A stretch of DNA of 43,604 bases, from contig JANYHK010000143.1 in NCBI GenBank assembly GCA_025359105.1, forward strand, positions 1-43,604, in the 5' to 3' direction. Position numbers and translations under genes: made by a program. The notes beneath the pieces are model-generated. The model worked only from the letters and a program-made list of their open reading frames with translations. It was not told the origin of the DNA and made no database searches. The DNA is from Myxococcales bacterium (GTDB lineage: Bacteria; Myxococcota_A; Polyangia; Polyangiales; Polyangiaceae). This document shows positions 19,262 through 26,659 of the stretch, piece by piece (positions within the stretch are counted from its first letter, which is position 1; each line of letters starts with the position of its first letter).

Positions 19262-19534
19262 TTGCTCGGCATCCGAATGGGGTCCCCCTACCGCGACGAG
19301 ACCGAGTCGCTCCGTGCCGAGGTGGCGCGCTTGCAGAAAGAGCTCGCCCGGCGTCGCGTGACGCACGGCGGGATCGCGCTGCTGCTCGTCGCCACGGATT
19401 TCGGCGCCATCCTGGCGCTGCGCCCGTGGCTCAACGGCGGAAGCGACGCGCAGTTCTGGGGGAGCATCGCGGTGGTGGTGGGGATCGGCATCGCCGCAGT
19501 CGCGAGCGCCCGCGGGTTCCGTAAGAAGGAGTGA
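19262..19534 (+). CDS. Small membrane protein with N-terminal coiled coil
   Basis: 90 residues. A short charged helix (about 12-32, with Leu and Glu/Arg in heptad spacing) is followed by two hydrophobic segments (about 37-55 and 67-84) and a basic end (FRKKE). The TTG at 19262 has GGGGAT seven bases upstream; an in-frame ATG at 19277 is an alternative that loses five residues. It ends six bases before the SPFH gene, so the two are surely cotranscribed and may act together. No family recognised. Confidence 0.7.
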   Translation: MLGIRMGSPYRDETESLRAEVARLQKELARRRVTHGGIALLLVATDFGAILALRPWLNGGSDAQFWGSIAVVVGIGIAAVASARGFRKKE

Positions 19535-19540
19535 GCTGAC

Positions 19541-20647
19541 ATGGCCAAGTACGGTGGGTTGGACTCGGAGTCGGTGGGACGCACCGCGAGGCGCTTCGCG
19601 CTCGTCGTGGGGGTCCTCGTCGTCCTGTGGTTCACGGGGTGCTCGACGATGACGCGCGTGGACGCGGGCCACGTCGGCATCCGCGTACGGCTCGCCGGCA
19701 GCGAGCGCGGCGTCGCGGACATGCCAGTCGTGACGGGGTGGGTCTGGTACAACCCGATCACCGAGCAGATCATCGTCTTCCCGACGAGCGTGCAGAACGT
19801 CGTCTGGAGCGTGAGCCCGCACGAGGGGCGCGCCGTCGACGAGTCGCTCACGTTCTCGTCGACGGAGGGCGTCAACATCAACGCCGACGTCGGTCTGTCG
19901 TTCCACATCGAACCGATGATGGCGCCGAAGCTCTACGGCCGCTTCCGCCAGAACAACATGCTGGAGCTCGCCGACAAGTACATGCGCAACGTCGTGCGCG
20001 AGGCGTTCAACGAGGTCACCTCGAAGATGCCCGTGCAAGAGATCTACGGCGCCGGAAAATCGAAGATGCTCGCCGACGTCACGCAGAAGGTCCGCGACCA
20101 GCTCGGCAAGGACGGCGTCGTCATCGATCAGCTGACGATCAACGGCACGCTGCGCCTGCCGCAGAACGTCGCCGACGCCATCAACCGCGCGATGGAAGCG
20201 ACGCAGAACGCCATCCAGAGCGAGAACCGAGTGCGGCAGGTTCGCGCCGAGGCCGACCAGGCCATCACGCAGGCGCACGGCGCCGCCGAAGCCACGCGGC
20301 AGAAGGCGCAAGGCGAGGCCGACGCGCTCCTCATCCGCGCGCGCGCCGAGGCGAAGGCGAACGAGATCATCCGGCTCTCGATGAGCCCGACGGTCCTGCA
20401 ATACCGGGCGCTCGAGCACTGGGACGGCAAGCTGCCGACGTTCAACGGTTCGGGCCAGATCCCGATGCTGACGATCGACGCGCAGAAGCTCGCCACCGGA
20501 ATGGACGACGCGACGCGCGAGAAGAAGCTGAAGGAGCTCCTCGCGGACGACAACGCCCCGGGTGCTGCCGCGCCGGCGCCGATGACGCCGCAGCCGACTG
20601 CGCCGCCCGCGCAGCCGCCCCCGGCCCCGCCCGCACCGAAGAAGTAG
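19541..20647 (+). CDS. SPFH/band 7 (prohibitin-like) membrane protein
   Basis: 368 residues. One N-terminal membrane segment (about 19-33) ends in GCSTM, so a lipid-modified Cys34 is possible. The SPFH/band-7 domain follows (about 38-230), then a long Ala/Glu/Arg/Gln-rich helix typical of flotillin and prohibitin oligomers (about 232-285), and a Pro/Ala-rich tail (about 340-368). Such proteins form ring-like membrane scaffolds and often control membrane proteases. AAGGAG upstream supports the ATG at 19541. The small membrane protein gene just upstream is its likely partner. Confidence 0.92.
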   Translation: MAKYGGLDSESVGRTARRFALVVGVLVVLWFTGCSTMTRVDAGHVGIRVRLAGSERGVADMPVVTGWVWYNPITEQIIVFPTSVQNVVWSVSPHEGRAVDESLTFSSTEGVNINADVGLSFHIEPMMAPKLYGRFRQNNMLELADKYMRNVVREAFNEVTSKMPVQEIYGAGKSKMLADVTQKVRDQLGKDGVVIDQLTINGTLRLPQNVADAINRAMEATQNAIQSENRVRQVRAEADQAITQAHGAAEATRQKAQGEADALLIRARAEAKANEIIRLSMSPTVLQYRALEHWDGKLPTFNGSGQIPMLTIDAQKLATGMDDATREKKLKELLADDNAPGAAAPAPMTPQPTAPPAQPPPAPPAPKK

Positions 20648-20706
20648 CCGGCGCGAATTCGTACTTTCCTCGAAAGGGCGCCCGAAGCACGCCTCGCCGG
20701 CGGGGT

Positions 20707-20742
20707 TTGACCGCAGCGGCGAGGCGAGTTATAGAACCTCGC
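20707..20742 (+). promoter_or_regulatory. Sigma70-type promoter of the HARE-HTH gene
   Basis: The -35 element TTGACC at 20707-20712 and the -10 element TATAGA at 20730-20735 are separated by exactly 17 bases. Transcription should begin near 20742, giving a leader of about 168 bases before the ATG at 20911. Confidence 0.7.
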
Positions 20743-20773
20743 GCAGTCGGGTGGGGCCTCGTTCAAGGGAATG

Positions 20774-20878
20774 AGGGACGCCCGGATGCACGGGAACATC
20801 GCTGAAACCGGCAAGGGGTGCCGTGCACCTCGCCCTAGTTTGCAGCCAGGCACATGGGCCTGGGCAGGGGTTTTGCCC
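20774..20878 (+). promoter_or_regulatory. Structured 5' leader, possible cis-regulatory RNA
   Basis: An outer stem pairs AGGG-A-CG (20774-20780) with CGCCCT (20831-20836). An inner 7-bp stem pairs TGCACGG (20787-20793) with CCGTGCA (20821-20827). A hairpin CGGCA/TGCCG (20809-20813 with 20819-20823) competes with the inner stem. Next come CCAGGC/GCCTGG (20846-20851 with 20858-20863) and GGGCA/TGCCC (20862-20866 with 20874-20878), which share two bases and cannot both be complete. No known riboswitch class was recognised. Confidence 0.45.
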
Positions 20879-20910
20879 GGCGATGTCAGAAACAGAACGG
20901 AAAACGACAC

Positions 20911-22527
20911 ATGACGTTCACGGAAGCTGCCGCGGAAGTCCTCCGCCTGGCTGGCAAGCCGCTCCACTACAAGGAGATCACCGAGCTTGCGATTGAAAAG
21001 AACCTCCTCTCCCACGTGGGCAAGAGCCCCGAGGTAACGATGGGCGCGCGCCTCGCCGCGGCCCTGAAGAAAGAGGACAAGACCAACCCCATCGTCCGCG
21101 TGAAGCCGGGCGTCTTCGCGCTCCGTGAGTGGAGCGAGAGCGGCGCCAAGAAGGGCAAGCGCGGCAAGGCCGAAGAGGCCGAGGTCGCCGAGGACAACGA
21201 CGAGGGGACGGACGGCATCAACGCGCTCGAGGTCGAGGCCGCGACCAAGATCCAGGAGGCGTCGCGCGACGACGACGACAGCCCGATCATCGTCTCCAGG
21301 GAGGACACCCTCCGCGCGGATCTCGCGGCGAGCGGCGCCGATCTCTTCGACGACGAAGACGACGACGACCAGCCCATCTTCGCGGAGCCGCGCGGCGGTG
21401 CAGCGGGCACCAGCGCCACGGGCGCCGCGGGTGCGGCTGCCGGCGGGCCCGGCAGCGGGCCTATCTCGGAAGGCGAAGGCGGACGCCGTCGCCGCCGCCG
21501 TCGTCGCCGCGGGCGCGGGGGTGGAGCGAGCCCGGCGGGCCCCGGCCCGGTCGTCGAGTATTCGGCGGCGCCCATCCAGCCCAGCGCGATCATCTCGGTC
21601 GAAGGCGACTCGCAGATCGACGTGACGCGCGACCCGCTGTCGCCGTCGCGTCCGGTCGTGCGCGATCGCAGCCAGATCATGGGCGGCGCCCCCGTCGCGG
21701 CGACGGTCGACGTGCCGCTCGGCGACGGCGACGAGCTCGCAGGCAAGGAGCTCGCGGACGCCGTGGCCATCGTGCTCGGCGCCTTCGATCGCAACGCCGG
21801 CCCGGTCGGCGTGCGAAACCTCGTCGACGCGCTCATGCGCAAGGGCCGCCTCGCGGGCGACCCGGCCGGCGCGGCGACGCAGCTCTCCGCGTCGGTGCGC
21901 GCGGACAACCTCCGCCGCTCGGCGAACGGGCAGCGTCCGCGCTTCCGCTTCGGCAACGGGCAGCGCATCGCGCTCACGGACTGGGGCCTCGGCCCCGACC
22001 TGGCGCGCCTCGAACTCGACGTCATGGCCGCCATCGAGCGCTACCGCGAGACCGCGCGGCGCACGATGTTGCGGCGGCTCCAAGAGCTGCCGGGGCACGC
22101 GTTCATGGAGCTCGCGCTCTTCGCGCTCGAGCGCGCCGGTATGGTCAACGTCCGCGCCGTTCGCCGCGCGGGCTCGCCGGGCGGCGAGGCCCACTTCGCC
22201 GCCATCCACAAGACCGGCGCCGACGAGATCCGCACCGCGATCATTCTGCGCAAGGACGGCCGCGAGATCGGCCGCGAACGCGTGACCGATCTGCGCGGCG
22301 CGCTTCACCACTATGGCCCGGCCTCGTCGGGCTGGCTCATCACGACCGGTCAGGTCCTGTCGGGCGCCCGCGAAGAAGCGGCCGCTCCCAACGCGCCGCC
22401 GATCGCGCTCTACGACGGCGTGTCCTTCGCGCGCTTGCTCGAGGACAACGACGTCGGCGTCATCAAGACGCGGTTCCCGATCGCCATCCCCGATCTGGAG
22501 CTCTTCGAGAACCTCCGGGGAGGCTGA
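20911..22527 (+). CDS. HARE-HTH domain protein with Mrr-like C-terminal domain
   Basis: 538 residues. Residues 1-73 match the HARE-HTH winged helix (FTEAAAEVLRLAGKPLHYKE through VKPGVFALREW), also found in RNA polymerase delta and in restriction-linked proteins. Residues 85-160 are very acidic; nine Arg in a row follow at 192-200. Residues about 278-360 resemble a second winged helix, ending RFRFGNGQRIALTDWGLG. Residues about 395-520 resemble the Mrr restriction-endonuclease fold (FMELALFALERAG, LRGALHHYG, WLITTGQVLSGARE, LYDGVSFARLLE). The usual Gln-x-Lys catalytic strand reads AIILRK, so cleavage activity is doubtful. The ATG at 20911 opens the first domain. DNA binding is likely; the role is unknown. 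Confidence 0.85.
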   Translation: MTFTEAAAEVLRLAGKPLHYKEITELAIEKNLLSHVGKSPEVTMGARLAAALKKEDKTNPIVRVKPGVFALREWSESGAKKGKRGKAEEAEVAEDNDEGTDGINALEVEAATKIQEASRDDDDSPIIVSREDTLRADLAASGADLFDDEDDDDQPIFAEPRGGAAGTSATGAAGAAAGGPGSGPISEGEGGRRRRRRRRRGRGGGASPAGPGPVVEYSAAPIQPSAIISVEGDSQIDVTRDPLSPSRPVVRDRSQIMGGAPVAATVDVPLGDGDELAGKELADAVAIVLGAFDRNAGPVGVRNLVDALMRKGRLAGDPAGAATQLSASVRADNLRRSANGQRPRFRFGNGQRIALTDWGLGPDLARLELDVMAAIERYRETARRTMLRRLQELPGHAFMELALFALERAGMVNVRAVRRAGSPGGEAHFAAIHKTGADEIRTAIILRKDGREIGRERVTDLRGALHHYGPASSGWLITTGQVLSGAREEAAAPNAPPIALYDGVSFARLLEDNDVGVIKTRFPIAIPDLELFENLRGG

Positions 22528-22528
22528 C

Positions 22529-22855
22529 GTGGAAGTGCTGGTAGCGATCGCCGTTGCGACGGTGATCGCGATCGGCCTCTTGTGGTTCGCCGCGCGGGGC
22601 GCCATCACGGTGGCGATCTGCGAGGTGAAAGAAGGCAAGCTCGAGCTCACGCACGGCGATCTCTCGCCGCGCGTGCTCTCGGACTTGAAGGACGTCGTGA
22701 AGCGCCCGAAGGTCGGTCAGGGCACCGTCCGCGTGCTCCGTCACAGGGAGCACGCGAGCGTCGAGGCGCGCGGCGACTTCAGCGAGGCGCAGCTCCAGCA
22801 GCTGCGCAACGTCGTGGGCACCGTCCCGCTCGCGAAGCTGACGCACAAGCGCTGA
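22529..22855 (+). CDS. Small membrane-anchored DUF3634-like protein
   Basis: 108 residues. An N-terminal membrane helix (about 3-22) is followed by a small soluble domain with KEGKLELTHGDLSPRVLSDL and a VRVLRHREHASVEARGDFSE strand pair, the pattern I associate with DUF3634. The GTG at 22529 begins one base after the preceding TGA and has GGGGAGG upstream, so it is translationally coupled to the HARE-HTH gene. It is convergent with the fusion gene, with one base between stops. Function unknown. Confidence 0.78.
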   Translation: MEVLVAIAVATVIAIGLLWFAARGAITVAICEVKEGKLELTHGDLSPRVLSDLKDVVKRPKVGQGTVRVLRHREHASVEARGDFSEAQLQQLRNVVGTVPLAKLTHKR

Positions 22856-22856
22856 A

Positions 22857-24776
22857 TCACGCGAGACGCGAGAACCGCCGGTTCGAGTCGGGGAAGTCGA
22901 CGCCGAGCGCGACCGCGGACAGCAGCCCACCACCGACCACGACGAGGAGCGGCACGTGCGCCAGCGAAGGCGTCGGACAAGGCGCCCCTCGGCCCAGCGC
23001 GCTCACGAGCACGCCGGCCACGACCTGGACGATGCTCGCCCACTGGTAGAGACGCAGCTTCGCGAGCACCCTCGTCTGCGGCTCACCGCGCAGCGACTCC
23101 TCGACGAACCGGCCCAGACCGCCGAGGATCAGGTAGAGGCCGCCCACGACGTGCGCGGGGGCGTGGAGCACGAAGGCGCGAAGAACCACCACCTCGACGA
23201 CCACGTTCCACCCGATCGAGTAGAGGGGGGTCGGGTGCACCGGCACGCCTTCCAGGTGCGCGAGCCGGCACACGCGCGACCGTGGGTGCGTGTAGCGAAT
23301 TCCCACCGAGCTCGGCGCCGCGCGCCCGTGGCAGCACCCCTGCACGAGGCACCGGACGCGCCCGAGCGACTGGACGACCGGCCCGGCGACGCAGACCGAC
23401 GCGAGCAGGAGCCAGATGTCGGCGTCGAACAGCGGGCACGCGAACGCGGCGCCCACGATGCCGAGGAGGCCACCGTAAAAGCCGTACGGGCGGAGGAGCG
23501 AAGGCGAGCCCTCGACGAGCTGCGCCCACATCGCCGCGCCGACCAGCGCTCCGACGAGGGCCACGAGGAGCGGCGCGACGTAGCCGGGACCGGCGAGCGC
23601 CAGCGCGATCGCGAGCCCCGCGGCGGTGGCGAGCCCCGCCCACGCGCCATGGTTGATGACGCGGAGTGGGCCAAGCCGCACCTCGCGCCACGAGTTCGCA
23701 GCACGCTCGGTCACCGCGCGTACCGCCTCCCAGATGGGCCGCGCGCGAACGACGGCAAGCGCCGTCACGGCGCCCGCGGCGATGTCGACGAGCGTGTGCA
23801 TCCCGGTGAGCGCGCAGCTCACCGCGACGCCCCAAGCCCACGCACGAAGTGCCGCACGTACCCGCGGCCCACGCGCGCCGAGCGCCTCGGCCGCGAGCAG
23901 CGCCCAGATGACGTGGAACGACGGGAACGCCGCTGCGGGTGTATCGAGCGCGCGCTCCGCGAGGAGCATGCGACCGAGCCAGTCGTGGGCCTCGAAGGGC
24001 CGCGGCGGCGCCACGATAGGGAGCGCGAGGTAGATGGGAAATACGAAAGCCATCGCGAGCAACCCGCGCACCATGAACGCGCGAAGGTCCCGGGCGCGCG
24101 TCGCGAGCATAGGCACCGCGAGGACCACGACGTACGTGCTCGCGTAGAGGGCCTCGGCAACGGGGACGACCGGGATCGCGCGATCGAGCGCGAGCGTCCC
24201 GTCGATGGCGTCGCGCGGCGGACCGAGGAAGGCCACCGCCTCGTAGAGCACCCCCCACGGGACGAGGACGAGGAGATAGGCTCCCAGGCGCTCGCCGGCG
24301 GTCGGCTGCCGCCCGAGACTGGGCGGGACGCGCACCGCGGGCAGCGGCAGCGGGCCGAAGCGGGCCTCCAGATCGGGCAGCTCGTAGCCATAGACGAGGG
24401 CGACCGTCCCCAGCGCCGCAAGTGGGGTCACGATCCAGAGGCCGGTCGCGGACCCGAGCGCGACGGACACGCCGCCGCACGCGAGGACGAACCCGACGTA
24501 GATCGGGTGACGGGTGAGCGCGTACGCGCCGCGCGTCGCGAGGCGCGGCGGCGGGTACGCGTTCATCGGCAGTCCGCCCCCCTGCGTCCAGAGCGCAACC
24601 ATTCCGGCCGCGACGAGGAGAACCCCGGCCGCGAGGACGACGCCGCCCACCGTCGGCGACGCGTAGGCCGGCAGCGCGACGCTTCGCGCGAGGGCGGCGG
24701 CCCACCACGCGAGGGCGAGCGGAAGCACGACGACGAAGACGAGCGCGTAGAGTGCCTTGCCGAGCGAAGGCCTCAC
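22857..24776 (-). CDS. Membrane fusion: methyltransferase-like, PAP2/AUR1-like and Lgt-like domains
   Basis: 639 residues, mostly hydrophobic helices. Residues 1-150 resemble isoprenylcysteine/phospholipid methyltransferases, with RHPIYVGF at 89-96 and ELPDLEARFG at 132-141. Residues about 165-345 resemble PAP2/AUR1 lipid phosphatases or phosphotransferases: PSFH at 285-288 and H327...D331 in MHTLVDIAAG. Residues about 390-590 resemble prolipoprotein diacylglyceryl transferase: YGFYGGLLG (431-439), GRVRCLVQGCCHGR (472-485), HPTPLY (514-519) and GRFVEESLRG (555-564). The His of the E. coli Lgt HGG motif is not kept. The GTG at 24776 overlaps the upstream TGA. A role in making or modifying an unusual membrane lipid or lipoprotein is inferred. 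Confidence 0.85.
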   Translation of the reverse strand: MRPSLGKALYALVFVVVLPLALAWWAAALARSVALPAYASPTVGGVVLAAGVLLVAAGMVALWTQGGGLPMNAYPPPRLATRGAYALTRHPIYVGFVLACGGVSVALGSATGLWIVTPLAALGTVALVYGYELPDLEARFGPLPLPAVRVPPSLGRQPTAGERLGAYLLVLVPWGVLYEAVAFLGPPRDAIDGTLALDRAIPVVPVAEALYASTYVVVLAVPMLATRARDLRAFMVRGLLAMAFVFPIYLALPIVAPPRPFEAHDWLGRMLLAERALDTPAAAFPSFHVIWALLAAEALGARGPRVRAALRAWAWGVAVSCALTGMHTLVDIAAGAVTALAVVRARPIWEAVRAVTERAANSWREVRLGPLRVINHGAWAGLATAAGLAIALALAGPGYVAPLLVALVGALVGAAMWAQLVEGSPSLLRPYGFYGGLLGIVGAAFACPLFDADIWLLLASVCVAGPVVQSLGRVRCLVQGCCHGRAAPSSVGIRYTHPRSRVCRLAHLEGVPVHPTPLYSIGWNVVVEVVVLRAFVLHAPAHVVGGLYLILGGLGRFVEESLRGEPQTRVLAKLRLYQWASIVQVVAGVLVSALGRGAPCPTPSLAHVPLLVVVGGGLLSAVALGVDFPDSNRRFSRLA

Positions 24777-25564
24777 GGCCACTTCACGACCTCGGAGATG
24801 GCCCACCCCTTCACCGGGGTCATGAACGGCTGCTCGAGCACCGCAGGCGCCACGATCTTCCGCTCGGTGACCGACAGGATCTTCGAAGGAAGCACCGAAT
24901 AGAGCTCGGCGAGCGCGGCGAGCGCGGTGGAGCCGAGCGCTCCCTCGCGCAGCACGTGCCCCTCTTCGAGCTGCACGCGCGCTTCGTCTTCGCCGAGCTC
25001 GATGGACCGGTCTTCCACGACCCCGTCGACGCGGAGGCCATTCTTCAAGATGACGCGCTTCTGATGGGGACCGCGCCAGTCCAGCCAGACGACGCTCGCC
25101 CCTTCGCCGGTGAACCGGCCCCAGCGGAGCTCCTCGATGGGAAGGCTCCATGGCGCGACGTTGAGGCGCAGCTCCTCGACGTACCCGAGCCCGCGCACGA
25201 CGCGCCCGCCTTCGAGCGTCACCTCGGCGCGTGCGAGCGGCATCACGCAGTTCCACTCGACGCGAGGCTCGTCGCTGCCCTCGCCCGGGAGAATCGTCTC
25301 CTTCGTACCGGGCGCCTCGGCGCGCCACGTCCCCTTGGTCTCTAGCGCGCGGGACGACCACGCGAGCGTTCCGCCATCGAGCGCCGGCATCGCCTTGCGC
25401 AGCGAGGCCGTCGCGTGGACCCTGACGCCGCGGCTGTGGATGACGCTTGCATAGTGCAAATGCAGCGCCGCGAAGTCGACGGAGGCCGCGTAAACTATGA
25501 CCGTCTCGCCTTCCTCGGAGACGACGTCCATGTACCACTTGGTGAGGGAGAAGCTGAGGCTCAA
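24773..25564 (-). CDS. Unrecognised protein, possibly lipocalin/CrtC-like, partner of the lipid-enzyme fusion
   Basis: 263 residues, no signal peptide or membrane helix. It is rich in short strands with many Trp and Gly (KWYMDVVSEEGETVIVYAA near the start, then VVWLDWRGPHQKRVILKNG). The opening resembles AttH/CrtC-type lipocalin-like proteins, but this is a weak match by eye. The start is TTG at 25564 with only a poor ribosome binding site; an internal ATG (in KWYMD) would cut the conserved opening. Its TGA overlaps the GTG of the three-domain fusion gene, so the two are coupled and probably act in one pathway. Confidence 0.72.
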   Translation of the reverse strand: MSLSFSLTKWYMDVVSEEGETVIVYAASVDFAALHLHYASVIHSRGVRVHATASLRKAMPALDGGTLAWSSRALETKGTWRAEAPGTKETILPGEGSDEPRVEWNCVMPLARAEVTLEGGRVVRGLGYVEELRLNVAPWSLPIEELRWGRFTGEGASVVWLDWRGPHQKRVILKNGLRVDGVVEDRSIELGEDEARVQLEEGHVLREGALGSTALAALAELYSVLPSKILSVTERKIVAPAVLEQPFMTPVKGWAISEVVKWP

Positions 25565-25577
25565 GGAGATGGGATTT

Positions 25578-25618
25578 CCTGGGGAGGTATCCTGCCACGT
25601 TCACGGTATCCTGGGGAC
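25578..25618. repeat. Direct repeats in a divergent promoter region
   Basis: GGTATCCTG occurs at 25586-25594 and 25605-25613, 19 bases apart. CCTGGGGA occurs at 25578-25585 and 25611-25618. They lie in the 57-base gap between the divergent starts at 25564 and 25622 and could be a binding site for a regulator of either gene. Confidence 0.4.
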
Positions 25619-25621
25619 CGC

Positions 25622-26644
25622 ATGGTGCCGTCACTGCCCGCCCTCGCCGTTCTGGCTGCTGCCCTCTTCATGAAGCCGGCTGCCGCGCCGCCGGATCCGC
25701 CGCCCGACGTGCGCCTCACCGTCGCCGAGGAGTCGCCGGAGAGATGGCGGCTGCGCATCGAGAACGCCGGATCCGTTCCGGTGCGCGTGATGGCCGACGC
25801 GCGCCTTCTGTCACTCGAGGTGACGGCGGCCGGCGCCAAGAAGGCCGTCAGGTGCACGCTGCCCGATGACATGCGCCCCGCCCAGGCCGACGAGCGCGCC
25901 CTCGTCGTCCCACCGCAGCGCGCGTACGTCGAGTCGTTCGATCCGCGCGTTTACTGCTTCGGCGCCACCGAGGCCGCTGCGCTCGCGCCGGGGGCAACCG
26001 TCGTCGCGCACCTCGGGTGGCCGGCTGGACCGAAGGGCCGCGCGGCGACGGGTCCGTTCGCGGTCGAGCCGCTCGAGGGCGTTGCGCCGCCGGTCGCGCC
26101 CGCCCGGGAGCTCGTCGCACCGGCGTGGACAATCGCTGCGTTGGCCGCGGCCGACACGGCGAACGCGAACGCGAACGCGAACGCGACCGAGACGCCTGCG
26201 CTCATGCTGTCGACGCGGGAGCGCGAGGATGCCCCGCGCGCGGCCGACATCGGCGTCACGGTCACGCTCGTCAACCACGGGAAGAAGCCGATCACGACGC
26301 TCCTTCGTACCGAGACCCTCGCGTTCGACGTCACGGGTCCGGGAGGCATCCAGCGATGCGGCGGCACACGGGCCGTCGACTCGCCCATCCGCGAGCTCTA
26401 CGACACCCTCGCGCCGAAAGGGCACGCGTCGATCTCGCTTCTTTTGAAGCAGGTCTGCCCGAGGCGCACGTTCGAGCTCCCCGGCATCTACACGGTGACG
26501 GCGGTGCTCGACACGCGGCGCGCGTCGGGGCGGCCGGCGGGGCTCGTCACGTTCGACGGCGTGGTCACGGCGACGAAGCCCACCCGTGTGCGGCTGCACA
26601 AGACGCGATGGTCGTCGCCAGCAACCCGTCCCGCGCTAGACTGA
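25622..26644 (+). CDS. Secreted two-domain beta-sandwich-like protein, unknown function
   Basis: 340 residues. A signal peptide (about 1-22) is followed by two similar strand-rich halves joined by an Ala/Asn linker. The first half has RLRIENAGSVPVRV, the second VTLVNHGKKPITTLL, both typical of Ig-like intracellular-proteinase-inhibitor or adhesion folds. Each half has two Cys in similar places, so each may hold one disulfide. The linker contains Ala-Asn repeats encoded by tandem GAACGC units (26161-26188). The ATG at 25622 directly precedes the signal peptide. No enzyme motif is seen. Confidence 0.75.
   Translation: MVPSLPALAVLAAALFMKPAAAPPDPPPDVRLTVAEESPERWRLRIENAGSVPVRVMADARLLSLEVTAAGAKKAVRCTLPDDMRPAQADERALVVPPQRAYVESFDPRVYCFGATEAAALAPGATVVAHLGWPAGPKGRAATGPFAVEPLEGVAPPVAPARELVAPAWTIAALAAADTANANANANATETPALMLSTREREDAPRAADIGVTVTLVNHGKKPITTLLRTETLAFDVTGPGGIQRCGGTRAVDSPIRELYDTLAPKGHASISLLLKQVCPRRTFELPGIYTVTAVLDTRRASGRPAGLVTFDGVVTATKPTRVRLHKTRWSSPATRPALD
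26161..26188 (+). repeat. Coding hexanucleotide repeat GAACGC
   Basis: Four exact GAACGC units followed by GACC encode an Ala-Asn run. The same unit, three copies plus GACC, recurs in non-coding DNA at 42982-43003. Confidence 0.85.
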
Positions 26645-26659
26645 GCCCGAGGCAACACC

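Noticed and set aside
22881-22889. GTTCGAGTC, like a tRNA T-loop
   Set aside because: The flanks do not form a T-stem or acceptor stem, and it lies inside the 3' end of the lipid-enzyme fusion gene.
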